From Bacteroidota bacterium (GTDB lineage: Bacteria; Bacteroidota; Bacteroidia; AKYH767-A; OLB10): DNA of 42,911 nucleotides. Below the pieces are notes generated by a model. It saw nothing but the letters and a program-made list of their open reading frames with translations. It did no database searches and was not told the origin of the DNA. The number at the start of each line of letters is the position of its first letter. Positions within the stretch are counted from its first letter, which is position 1. Location: assembly GCA_023251535.1 (NCBI GenBank), contig JAHEYP010000030.1:1-42911 (forward strand), written 5' to 3'. Below are positions 36,066-42,911 of the stretch, piece after piece. The position numbers were made by a program, and so were the translations under genes.

Positions 36066-36165
36066 TGGGCAACCGCTGTTGAAAAAACAGCGCCGGGCTA
36101 TTCGCTCAAATTCCGCATGAAATGATGCGGAATAACCGCTGCTATCCCTGTTGCACGGTCCGCAA
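36066..36165. repeat. Structured intergenic element with two hairpins
   Basis: This lies in the 350-base gap between comB and the phospholipase gene, which holds no visible coding frame. Hairpin one is CGCTGTT (36074-36080) with AACAGCG (36086-36092). Hairpin two is TTCCGCAT (36111-36118) with ATGCGGAA (36125-36132). The second is framed by GGGCTATTCGCT on the left and CCGCTGCTATCCC on the right, whose GGG and CCC ends can also pair. The GGGCTATTCGCT...CCGCTGCTATCCCT frame around a variable stem resembles a dispersed palindromic element I remember from many Bacteroidota intergenic regions. That family identification is from memory. It is not a terminator, since no T-run follows. Confidence 0.5.
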
Positions 36166-36354
36166 TTAAATTGTTGGTTCCGATCGAATATCCAATTAAG
36201 TATTTGTAAGCAATTAATATCGTTTAATATTAATCCATGAGGCATATTTAGTGTTTTCGTGTCTCATAAAACTTTTCCTTTGCATCATCTTACCGGGTTA
36301 AATCATTTTTCTCAATTATAAATCCGGATTGTTCATGATATACTTAAACGAAAT

Positions 36355-37335
36355 ATGAAATTAAAATCATCAGTAATTGCTATATCCATTATTCTCATAT
36401 GTTATGGCATCACTCATGCTTGGGGATTCTGGGGACACCAACACATCAACAATAAGGCTGTTTTTACACTTCCTAAGTCAATGTTTGGATTTTTTAAAAC
36501 CAATATTGGTTTCATTACCGAACATGCCGTAGATCCCGATAAAAGGCGCTATGCCGACCCTGAAGAAGCTCCTCGGCATTTCATCGATATCGATCGCTAT
36601 GGCGAGCATCCTTTCGATTCATTACCTCGAACGTGGAAAGAAGCAGTTGCTAAGATTGGTGAGGATACTTTGAAGGCTCATGGAATTGTTCCATATCATA
36701 TCCCTAAGATGTTATATCGTTTAACGCAAGCTTTTAAAGACAAAGACAAATTCAAGATTTTGAAATATGCTGCCGAGTTAGGACACTATGTCGGAGATGC
36801 TCACGTGCCATTGCATTGCACACGAAATTACAACGGACAATTAACTGGTCAACACGGCATTCACGGATTTTGGGAATCTCGTATTCCTGAAACTTATGGC
36901 GACGATTACGACTATTTTGTTGGCAGAGCCCATTACATAAAAGATCCAATTACCTATACGTGGAATATCATCAAAGAAAGCTATGCTGCCCATGATTCGG
37001 TATTGCAAATCGAAAGGGAGCTAAACGCTAAAACAGCCGCTGATAGGAAGTTTGCTTTCGAAGAAAGAGGATCGACTGTAGTTAAAGTGTATAGTAAAGA
37101 TTATACAGCTGAATACAATCAACTGTTAAATGGCATGGTCGAGCGACGCATGCGCCAAGCAACTATTGCTGTCGGGAGCTTCTGGTATACCGCTTGGGTA
37201 AACGCTGGGATGCCCGAAATAAATGATCCAGAAGTAATAGCTATTACTGAAACTTTTCAGACCGAAATGGATAGCATAAATAATATTTATACCAATCGTA
37301 AACGAATGGGCAGTGGAGCTGGTCATGAAGACTAA
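36355..37335 (+). CDS. Secreted zinc-dependent phospholipase C / S1-P1 nuclease superfamily protein
   Basis: The 326-residue protein has a signal peptide (residues 1-21) ending THA, with mature N-terminus WGFWGHQHIN. In this superfamily the N-terminal Trp and the following His bind the zinc cluster. Further candidate ligands are His/Asp in RHFIDIDRY, His and Asp in AELGHYVGDAHVPLHC, and His in HGIHGFWES. These place it in the zinc phospholipase C / S1-P1 nuclease fold and predict an all-helical periplasmic or extracellular phosphodiesterase. The choice between nucleic acid and phospholipid substrate is not possible by eye. A weak -7 match TTCCTTTG lies at 36275-36282. The next gene starts 57 bases downstream. 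Confidence 0.9.
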   Translation: MKLKSSVIAISIILICYGITHAWGFWGHQHINNKAVFTLPKSMFGFFKTNIGFITEHAVDPDKRRYADPEEAPRHFIDIDRYGEHPFDSLPRTWKEAVAKIGEDTLKAHGIVPYHIPKMLYRLTQAFKDKDKFKILKYAAELGHYVGDAHVPLHCTRNYNGQLTGQHGIHGFWESRIPETYGDDYDYFVGRAHYIKDPITYTWNIIKESYAAHDSVLQIERELNAKTAADRKFAFEERGSTVVKVYSKDYTAEYNQLLNGMVERRMRQATIAVGSFWYTAWVNAGMPEINDPEVIAITETFQTEMDSINNIYTNRKRMGSGAGHED

Positions 37336-37392
37336 ATTGCTGAAATCATTAAAAGGATATATCGCGACTATGAATTTATAATTGCTTTTACT

Positions 37393-38406
37393 ATGAACGG
37401 AAGAGTTAACGCAAATACAATTACAAAAAAAATTACCAACCTCGTAAATGATGCGCGACAGCAAATTGTAAAGTCGATTAACCAAACTATCGCTCATTCA
37501 TATTTTGAGATTGGAAGATTAATTGTCGAAGAAGAGCAAAATGGATTTGAAAAAGCTGACTACGGGAAATTCTTGCTGATTGAATTGTCGAGAAATTTGA
37601 TAAAAGAATTCGGCAAAGGATTCTCAGTTACAAATCTTAAACAAATGAGGCAGTTCTATTTATCTTATTCAGAATCAGTTAGATGTGAAATAGGTCAGAC
37701 AGTGTCTGACCAATTCAAATTGAGTTGGTCGCACTATTTAGTGCTAATGCGAATAGATGATAAGTTAGAGCGAATGTTCTATGAAAACGAAGCCGTCAAA
37801 AACAATTGGAGCATACGAGAATTAGTACGTCAATACGATTCAGCACTATTTACTCGACTAATTTTAAGTAAAGATAAAAATGGGATATTAAAATTAGCGC
37901 AAAAAGGGCAAATTTTCGAAAACCCCACAGATGCAGTAAAAGATCCTTACATACTTGAATTCATTGGACTACAAGAGCACAATAGTTATTCAGAAAGTGA
38001 TTTAGAACAAAGAATTATTGATAAGTTGGAGAGCTTTTTATTGGAACTTGGAGCAGGATATACTTTTGTTGCTCGACAAGATCGAATAAGTTTTGATGAA
38101 AAACACTTTAGAATTGATCTTGTTTTCTATAACCGGATTTTAAAATGCTTTGTCTTAGTAGACCTTAAAGTTGGTGAATTGAAACACCAAGATATCGGAC
38201 AAATGCAGATGTATGTAAATTATTATGACCGGAAGGTTAAATTGAAAGAAGAAAACAAAACAATTGGCATAATTTTATGTCAGAATAAAAGCGAATCTAT
38301 AGTAGAATATACGCTTCCTGAAAACAATAAACAAATATTCGCTAGCAAATATCTTACTATTCTCCCAAGTAAAGAATCACTTCAAAAAATTATAGAATTG
38401 AAATAG
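37393..38406 (+). CDS. YhcG/DUF1016 family PDDEXK nuclease
   Basis: The 337-residue protein has the two-part layout of the YhcG (DUF1016) family. An N-terminal helical domain (about 1-165) has FEIGRLIVEEEQNG, LSRNLIKEFGKGFSVTNLKQMRQFY, and the LSWSHYLVLMRI block. A C-terminal PD-(D/E)XK nuclease domain has HFRIDLVFYNR (catalytic Asp near residue 241) and FVLVDLKVGELKHQDIGQMQMYVNYY (DxK near residues 256-258). Members are scattered through bacterial genomes, often next to restriction-modification genes, and are suspected recombination-promoting or defence nucleases. No methyltransferase or specificity gene is beside it, so it is an orphan here. The GC-poor 182-base gap downstream holds nothing recognisable. 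Confidence 0.93.
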   Translation: MNGRVNANTITKKITNLVNDARQQIVKSINQTIAHSYFEIGRLIVEEEQNGFEKADYGKFLLIELSRNLIKEFGKGFSVTNLKQMRQFYLSYSESVRCEIGQTVSDQFKLSWSHYLVLMRIDDKLERMFYENEAVKNNWSIRELVRQYDSALFTRLILSKDKNGILKLAQKGQIFENPTDAVKDPYILEFIGLQEHNSYSESDLEQRIIDKLESFLLELGAGYTFVARQDRISFDEKHFRIDLVFYNRILKCFVLVDLKVGELKHQDIGQMQMYVNYYDRKVKLKEENKTIGIILCQNKSESIVEYTLPENNKQIFASKYLTILPSKESLQKIIELK

Positions 38407-38588
38407 GTTTTTTTATTCTGAAGTTCCATCATCTTAATTCGGAATGGAATCAATTGAAATAATTATATTTGGAAAAAATTGCTGATGGCATTATCTAACA
38501 AGTTATGGCATCGTGATTCTATCATTGAAATAGTATTTCCAATTTCAGCCAAAATATCGACTTATAAAATTTCACTTATTGTCCAGTT

Positions 38589-39707
38589 ATGAATTATTTA
38601 AAAATGTTTAGGGTAGGAGTGTTTATCTTTTTTGTGCTATTGCTTTCTTCTTGTAAGTTAGGCAGATTCGTGATTTATAACTTCGCCGATATAAAAGATT
38701 ATAAAAAATTCCCTTCTCGAACGCTAACTAGCAGTGATTCCAAATTTGCATTTGGTCGAACTGAAAACGGTAAATATCCAATTTCTATGAAGTTCGGTAA
38801 TAAGGATTCGGTTTCTTTAGATTGGATCCTCGAGCAAAACAAGACTGTAGCTTTTCTAATAATTAAGAATGATACTATTCAATATGAGAAGTATTTTAAA
38901 GGTTATTCAGAAGAAAATATCATTCCTTCTTTTTCTATGGCGAAATCGATTACCTCAATCTTAATTGGTTGTGCAATCGACGATGGACTCATTAAATCAG
39001 TCAACGAACCTATTACGAACTATATTCCCGAGCTGAAGAAAAATGGATTTGATAAGGTAACTATTAAGCACGTTTTGCAAATGACTTCTGCTTTGAAATT
39101 TAATGAAAGCTATTTTAATCCTTTTGGTGATGCAGCATCATTCTATTACGGAAGGAATTTAAAGAAAGAAGTGTCGAAGTTGAAATTAAAAGGTGAACCT
39201 GGTAAGAATTTTGATTATGTAAGTGGTAATACGCAATTGCTAGGAATTATTCTCGAAAATGCATTAAAGGGTAAAACGGTAACGCAGTACTTTCAAGAGA
39301 AATTATGGACTCCATTAGAAATGGAATATGATGGTTCTTGGAGCTTAGATAAAAAGAAAAATGGGACAGAAAAAACTTTTTGCTGTGTTAATGCTCGAGC
39401 GAGAGATTTTGCTAAAATCGGACGTCTGTATTTGAATAAAGGCAATTGGAATGGTAAACAAATTGTGTCACAAAAATGGGTTGAGGAATCCACTAAAGCC
39501 GACACTAGTGATGGAGGTGCTGAATATTATAAGTATCAATGGTGGTTGCCTTCTCCTAATGGCGATTTTGCTGCAGAAGGAATACTTGGTCAATATGTGT
39601 ATGTTGATCCGTTGAGAAATATTGTAATTGTTCGTATGGGTAAGAATGAAGGACGAATTAATTGGGAGAATTTATTTATACTCTTAGCAAAATATACCGA
39701 TAAATAG
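38589..39707 (+). CDS. Serine hydrolase, beta-lactamase / penicillin-binding-protein-like lipoprotein
   Basis: The 372-residue product begins with a lipoprotein signal (LLLSSC, Cys23) and a class C beta-lactamase-like serine hydrolase domain. The nucleophile tetrad is Ser116-Met-Ala-Lys119 in PSFSMAKS. The second motif is probably Tyr in DYVSGNTQLLG near residue 211, where the usual Tyr-x-Asn reads Tyr-Val-Ser. The third motif region lies near AEGILGQYVYV. Such proteins (6-aminohexanoate-dimer hydrolase, EstB and DD-peptidase relatives) cleave esters, amides or D-amino peptides; true beta-lactam resistance should not be assumed. It is likely periplasmic and membrane-anchored. The next lipoprotein gene starts 45 bases downstream. 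Confidence 0.92.
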   Translation: MNYLKMFRVGVFIFFVLLLSSCKLGRFVIYNFADIKDYKKFPSRTLTSSDSKFAFGRTENGKYPISMKFGNKDSVSLDWILEQNKTVAFLIIKNDTIQYEKYFKGYSEENIIPSFSMAKSITSILIGCAIDDGLIKSVNEPITNYIPELKKNGFDKVTIKHVLQMTSALKFNESYFNPFGDAASFYYGRNLKKEVSKLKLKGEPGKNFDYVSGNTQLLGIILENALKGKTVTQYFQEKLWTPLEMEYDGSWSLDKKKNGTEKTFCCVNARARDFAKIGRLYLNKGNWNGKQIVSQKWVEESTKADTSDGGAEYYKYQWWLPSPNGDFAAEGILGQYVYVDPLRNIVIVRMGKNEGRINWENLFILLAKYTDK

Positions 39708-39752
39708 TTTTTATTTTTCATTTAGAATTTTTCCGAAATATCACTCAATAAA

Positions 39753-40460
39753 ATGAAAATACTTAAATGGACTTCAGTTTCATTCATGCTGCTTTTTATT
39801 CTATCTGCTTGTGAAAATAAAGAGCCAAATGCTTCTGTTTCTTTGGCTGATACTATGCTAGTGGATTCATTTGATGTAAATTGCAAAACTTCATTCGAGA
39901 GAAAAATTGTTGAAGATTCATTGGTGATTTTGGATGATTCCTTGTTTACTGATATTAAATTAAACTTCATTGAAATTTCTAAGGACGATTTTCAAGGTTT
40001 CAAAAAGTCTTACAAAACTTCATGTGTAATTGATTCCGGTGGATTTATTTCCGGCTCCGGTCTACATATCGTTCATGATTGTAACGAAATTTGTGATACT
40101 TATTTAGCAGAAGATTCAACAAACAGAAAGTTATTGCTTCCTACTGATTACGATAGCGGCGTCATGTCCATATTGCTTTCTCCTTCCTGCCAAAAGATGA
40201 TAGTTTGTTCCTCGTATGATGGCCCTGATTTTGGTGAATATTATAATTACCGATGTGGATTTGGTGTTTTTAATGTCATTGCTTCACAAGGGTTAAAAGG
40301 AATAGTTCCCTCTTTGGATTTCAATACTAAAGATTGGTCAATTTATGATTTAACATGGATTGATGATAAAACAGTTGCCTTAAAAACATATAAAGGACGT
40401 AATTTGGATATTCTAAATGCAATTCAATTCAAGTACTATAAGACGATATTGCGAAAATGA
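39753..40460 (+). CDS. Lipoprotein of unknown function
   Basis: The 235-residue protein has a lipoprotein signal peptide with lipobox ILSAC (Cys20), followed by an acidic, Ser-rich linker. The remainder is mixed alpha/beta. It contains a short stretch MSILLSPSCQKMIVCSSYDGPDFG that looks like one blade of a beta-propeller, and TWIDDKTVALKTYKGR near the end. I do not recognise the family. It lies 45 bases downstream of the serine hydrolase and could be co-transcribed with it. Confidence 0.82.
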   Translation: MKILKWTSVSFMLLFILSACENKEPNASVSLADTMLVDSFDVNCKTSFERKIVEDSLVILDDSLFTDIKLNFIEISKDDFQGFKKSYKTSCVIDSGGFISGSGLHIVHDCNEICDTYLAEDSTNRKLLLPTDYDSGVMSILLSPSCQKMIVCSSYDGPDFGEYYNYRCGFGVFNVIASQGLKGIVPSLDFNTKDWSIYDLTWIDDKTVALKTYKGRNLDILNAIQFKYYKTILRK

Positions 40461-40542
40461 AGCTTAATGCCTTAGATTATTTCTTAATTTATCTGTAGAT
40501 TTTCCGGTTTTTAATTAAGCTAATAGTATATTATCAATTTCC

Positions 40543-40550
40543 TACCTTTG
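40543..40550 (+). promoter_or_regulatory. -7 element TACCTTTG upstream of the RsmH-like gene
   Basis: TACCTTTG matches TAnnTTTG and lies 25 bases before the ATG at 40576. There is no TTG at the -33 distance. It indicates a separate transcript for this gene. Confidence 0.45.
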
Positions 40551-40575
40551 TTTACAGATATTCAATAATAATCAC

Positions 40576-41625
40576 ATGGACGAAAACAAACCGGAGCGTG
40601 TAAGACGTGAGAGATATAAGGGTACTCATCCTCGTTCTTTTAAGCAGAAATACAAAGAGCTTCAACCGGATGTTTATAAAGATGATATCGCCAAGGTGAT
40701 GGAGCAGGGGCGAACCCCAGCGGGAATGCATCGCTCAATCTGTGTAGATGAAATCATGGAATTTTTAGCAATAGTTCCGGGACAAATTGGTATGGATGCT
40801 ACTTTGGGATATGGTGGACATAGCTTAGAGATGCTCAAATGTTTAACTCCAGGCGGACATCTTTACGCTACGGATGTCGATTCTATTGAATTGCCTAAAA
40901 CACGCGATCGTTTGGCAGCATTAGGATATGGTCCCGAAGTATTAACGATTAAGAAAATGAACTTTTCAGGTATAGATCAAATCGTTGCCGAATCAGGACC
41001 TTTAAATTTTGTTTTAGCCGATTTAGGAGTATCCTCCATGCAAATTGATAATCCCGATCGAGGATTTTCATTCAAGGTTGATGGTCCATTGGATTTGAGA
41101 CTTAATCCCCATAGCGGAAAACCTGCCTCTGCATTATTAAAGAAACTTTCTTTAGACGATTTAGAAGATATTCTTGTTGTCAATTCCGATGAGCCTTACG
41201 CTGATGTTATCGCTGAAGCGATATATACTAAGACAAAGAAGAAAATTGAAATATCCACTACCTTTCAATTGCAACAAATTATCGCAGAAGCCCTTGAATT
41301 CCTTCCTGCTGATTCGCGCAAAGAAACAATAAAGAAATCATGTCAACGATGCTTCCAAGCACTAAGGATTGAAGTAAACGACGAATTTGGGGTATTGGAA
41401 AAGTTCTTGGCAAAATTACCTGATGCGTTGGCTGAAAATGGACGAGTTGCTATATTATCATTTCACTCTGGAGAAGACCGCAGAGTAAAGAAGTCATTTC
41501 AAAGTATGTTGCGTGCCGGAATCTACAAAGAAATCACTGCAGAACCTATTCGTCCTACTGCCGAAGAATCAAACTCTAATCCTCGAGCGCGCTCTGCAAA
41601 ATTACGCTGGGCGATAAAGGTTTGA
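40576..41625 (+). CDS. RsmH-like 16S rRNA (cytosine-N4) methyltransferase, divergent paralogue
   Basis: The 349-residue protein belongs to the RsmH (MraW) family, which methylates N4 of C1402 in 16S rRNA with S-adenosylmethionine. Family blocks are present: MDATLGYGGHSLEML, VLADLGVSSMQIDNPDRGFSF, DGPLDLRLNP, FQALRIEVNDE, AILSFHSGEDRRVK and NPRARSAKLRWA. Several differ from canonical RsmH: HTTVLLDE-type start reads HRSICVDE, the HPATRTFQA block reads KKSCQRCFQA, and FHSLEDR reads FHSGEDR. A basic N-terminal extension of about 45 residues is added. It is not next to mraZ or ftsL, where canonical rsmH sits, so I treat it as a second, diverged copy and give no gene symbol. Confidence 0.85.
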   Translation: MDENKPERVRRERYKGTHPRSFKQKYKELQPDVYKDDIAKVMEQGRTPAGMHRSICVDEIMEFLAIVPGQIGMDATLGYGGHSLEMLKCLTPGGHLYATDVDSIELPKTRDRLAALGYGPEVLTIKKMNFSGIDQIVAESGPLNFVLADLGVSSMQIDNPDRGFSFKVDGPLDLRLNPHSGKPASALLKKLSLDDLEDILVVNSDEPYADVIAEAIYTKTKKKIEISTTFQLQQIIAEALEFLPADSRKETIKKSCQRCFQALRIEVNDEFGVLEKFLAKLPDALAENGRVAILSFHSGEDRRVKKSFQSMLRAGIYKEITAEPIRPTAEESNSNPRARSAKLRWAIKV

Positions 41626-41698
41626 CAGCGGAAATTTTGATTTATTATGAGTTTTTCAAATTTTATTATCTTTACTATTAATCTATAACCTACTATAA

Positions 41699-42196
41699 AT
41701 GAAAAATCTTAAAACATTATTTACATTATTATTCCTGATTTTAAGTTCTACGTTAAGTTTCTCTCAGAAATACAAAGTTGAGAATGATCCAATTTCAGGA
41801 GAGAAAGTCATTACTGCTGTTTACCAAGATAGATGGGTGTATATGGAGAATAAGGGCGAAATGACAAAATTATCAGTAGTCAAAGGTTATTTAGGGGAAT
41901 TAAATATTGAAGCACCAGTTGGTTCTGAATTTATCATCAAACTTGATAATAATGAAATCATAAAACTAGCCACAACAGTTGCTGCTTCTCCTAATAGTTA
42001 CCTTAGTCAGGGTGTAGTGTATACAAATTATACATTTGAAACATCTGTAAACAAGGAGGTCTTAACTAAGTTAGCAGAACATTTGCCAATTTTAATTCGC
42101 GTGCCTGATATGAAATCGGGTGATAGAGATATGGTAGAGAAAAAATACTTCAAAGTAATTAATGCGGGTGCTAAGTATATTTTAGCGAATCAATGA
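41699..42196 (+). CDS. Small secreted protein of unknown function
   Basis: The 165-residue product has a signal peptide ending STLSFSQ (residue 23). The rest is a compact beta-rich domain without Cys, opening YKVENDPISGEKVITAVYQD. I do not recognise the family. No lipobox or sorting tail is present, so it is probably periplasmic. It is 73 bases downstream of the RsmH-like gene and 29 bases before the next gene, with no clear promoter of its own. Confidence 0.75.
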   Translation: MKNLKTLFTLLFLILSSTLSFSQKYKVENDPISGEKVITAVYQDRWVYMENKGEMTKLSVVKGYLGELNIEAPVGSEFIIKLDNNEIIKLATTVAASPNSYLSQGVVYTNYTFETSVNKEVLTKLAEHLPILIRVPDMKSGDRDMVEKKYFKVINAGAKYILANQ

Positions 42197-42225
42197 TTTG
42201 ATGAAATTAATTCTATTGCCTATCA

Positions 42226-42702
42226 ATGGGACATCAAACTGATGCCTTTATCGGCAAATTGCCGGTTAATTTAGAAAAGGTAAAATTCTACGGATTAGGA
42301 GTTGCCTTTGAAGATGAATTTGCTATCGTTTTTCTCGATGAGGATCATTTGTTGCATTGGGAGAAGAAATTGAATAAATCCTATTTGGCAGATGAAGGAG
42401 ATTTATCATTTGGTGGTGAACTGATTCGATTTTTTGCAAATGAAATCGGATTTATAGATTATTTAGTAGTTAAACTTGATTATTCATTTGTAGGTGTTTT
42501 GTACCACGATGGTAAAATGATTGATGAAGGACAAATAAACCCGATGCTTAAAAAGTTAGGTGTTCAATTAAAAGAGAAGGATTCAGAATTTCATCAATTA
42601 AACCTAAATCCTTATCGTTTGTCGGAAGCCTTTTATTGGGGAGTGGAAAATATCTATGTGCCACAAGGTAGTAAAGTTATATTAGGTAGAAGAGGTGATT
42701 AG
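42226..42702 (+). CDS. Cytosolic protein of unknown function
   Basis: The 158-residue protein has no signal peptide or membrane segment. It is acidic in its first half (LGVAFEDEFAIVFLDEDHLLHWEKKL) and ends VPQGSKVILGRRGD. I cannot place it in a family. Codon use resembles that of its neighbours and the frame is clean, so I regard it as a real gene. It follows the small secreted protein by 29 bases. Confidence 0.7.
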   Translation: MGHQTDAFIGKLPVNLEKVKFYGLGVAFEDEFAIVFLDEDHLLHWEKKLNKSYLADEGDLSFGGELIRFFANEIGFIDYLVVKLDYSFVGVLYHDGKMIDEGQINPMLKKLGVQLKEKDSEFHQLNLNPYRLSEAFYWGVENIYVPQGSKVILGRRGD

Positions 42703-42854
42703 GTGGTTTAGTAGTTAGCGTTTTGTATGATTGCTGATTTTATCTTAATAAACAGACTTAGGAATTCAATTTTCCTTCGGTTATAAATTTTTTTACTTCA
42801 TCAAGTAAGTTACTCCAAATAAAAAATACTTGTAAAAATAAATGTACATAATAC

Positions 42855-42911
42855 ATGATATCGAAACCCGAATATACAGATGCTCCGCAATATTGTCATT
42901 ACTTTTTTGAT
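42855..42911 (+). CDS. Start of a possible DinB-like protein, cut by the window edge
   Basis: From ATG 42855 the frame is open for 19 codons to the right edge and reads MISKPEYTDAPQYCHYFFD. The MI.KPE....P.Y..Y pattern resembles the N-terminus of DinB-superfamily (four-helix, metal-binding) proteins. With so few residues this is only a suggestion. The preceding 152 bases hold no visible gene. Confidence 0.4.
   Translation, partial: MISKPEYTDAPQYCHYFFD

Noticed and set aside
38589..39707. Beta-lactam resistance gene
   Set aside because: The S-x-x-K motif only shows the broad serine-hydrolase family; the Tyr-x-Asn and Lys-Thr-Gly motifs of true class C enzymes are not clearly present.
42703..42854. 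Possible minus-strand C-terminal fragment (..SNLLDEVKKFITEGKLNS, stop near 42760)
   Set aside because: The frame is closed by a stop about 45 codons upstream, has no homologue I recognise and overlaps the more convincing plus-strand start at 42855.

Overview
The window is chromosomal DNA of a free-living, low-GC member of the Bacteroidota. The evidence is a type IX secretion (T9SS) C-terminal sorting domain, an exosortase with a PID-CTERM target peptide, giant secreted proteins made of Ig/PKD-like repeats, and promoters of the Bacteroidota TTTG / TAnnTTTG type without Shine-Dalgarno sites. The PID-CTERM/exosortase X pair suggests a Chitinophagales-, Cytophagales- or Sphingobacteriales-like lineage; I cannot name a genus. 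I see no phage, insertion sequence, integron or CRISPR array.

Layout. 1-3780: dnaK (cut by the left edge), a lipoprotein and a LysE-type exporter. 3781-6530: an exosortase locus with a sugar transferase, an exosortase-associated membrane protein, the exosortase, and an unlisted 59-residue PID-CTERM protein with its own promoter and a terminator separating it from the exosortase. 6690-21370: three very large secreted proteins (1391, 1007 and 2271 residues), interrupted by a tRNA-Met gene on the other strand. The first is a metzincin protease; the other two are paralogous adhesin-like proteins. The largest carries fourteen PKD-like repeats, including a recent 765-bp tandem duplication.

21370-29250: a GH31 alpha-glucosidase faces a four-gene operon (fused branched-chain 2-oxoacid dehydrogenase E1, miaE, an LTA-synthase-like sulfatase, a lipoprotein). 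29250-34120: a secreted esterase, a membrane-bound nucleotide-sugar dehydratase, a sugar epimerase and a glycosyltransferase, probably for surface polysaccharide. 34149-36035: gcvT and comB, closed by a strong terminator.

36036-42911: a more mixed region with a structured intergenic repeat, a zinc phospholipase/nuclease, an orphan YhcG/DUF1016 nuclease, a beta-lactamase-like lipoprotein, another lipoprotein, a divergent RsmH-like methyltransferase, two unrecognised small genes, and the first 19 codons of a DinB-like gene at the right edge.

The common theme is the cell surface: two protein sorting routes (T9SS and exosortase), polysaccharide sugar transfer and modification, and very large repeat proteins. 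The points most worth a second look are the tiny PID-CTERM substrate beside its exosortase, the duplication that differs only at synonymous sites, and the shared C-terminal module that ends two of the giant proteins without a recognised sorting tail.
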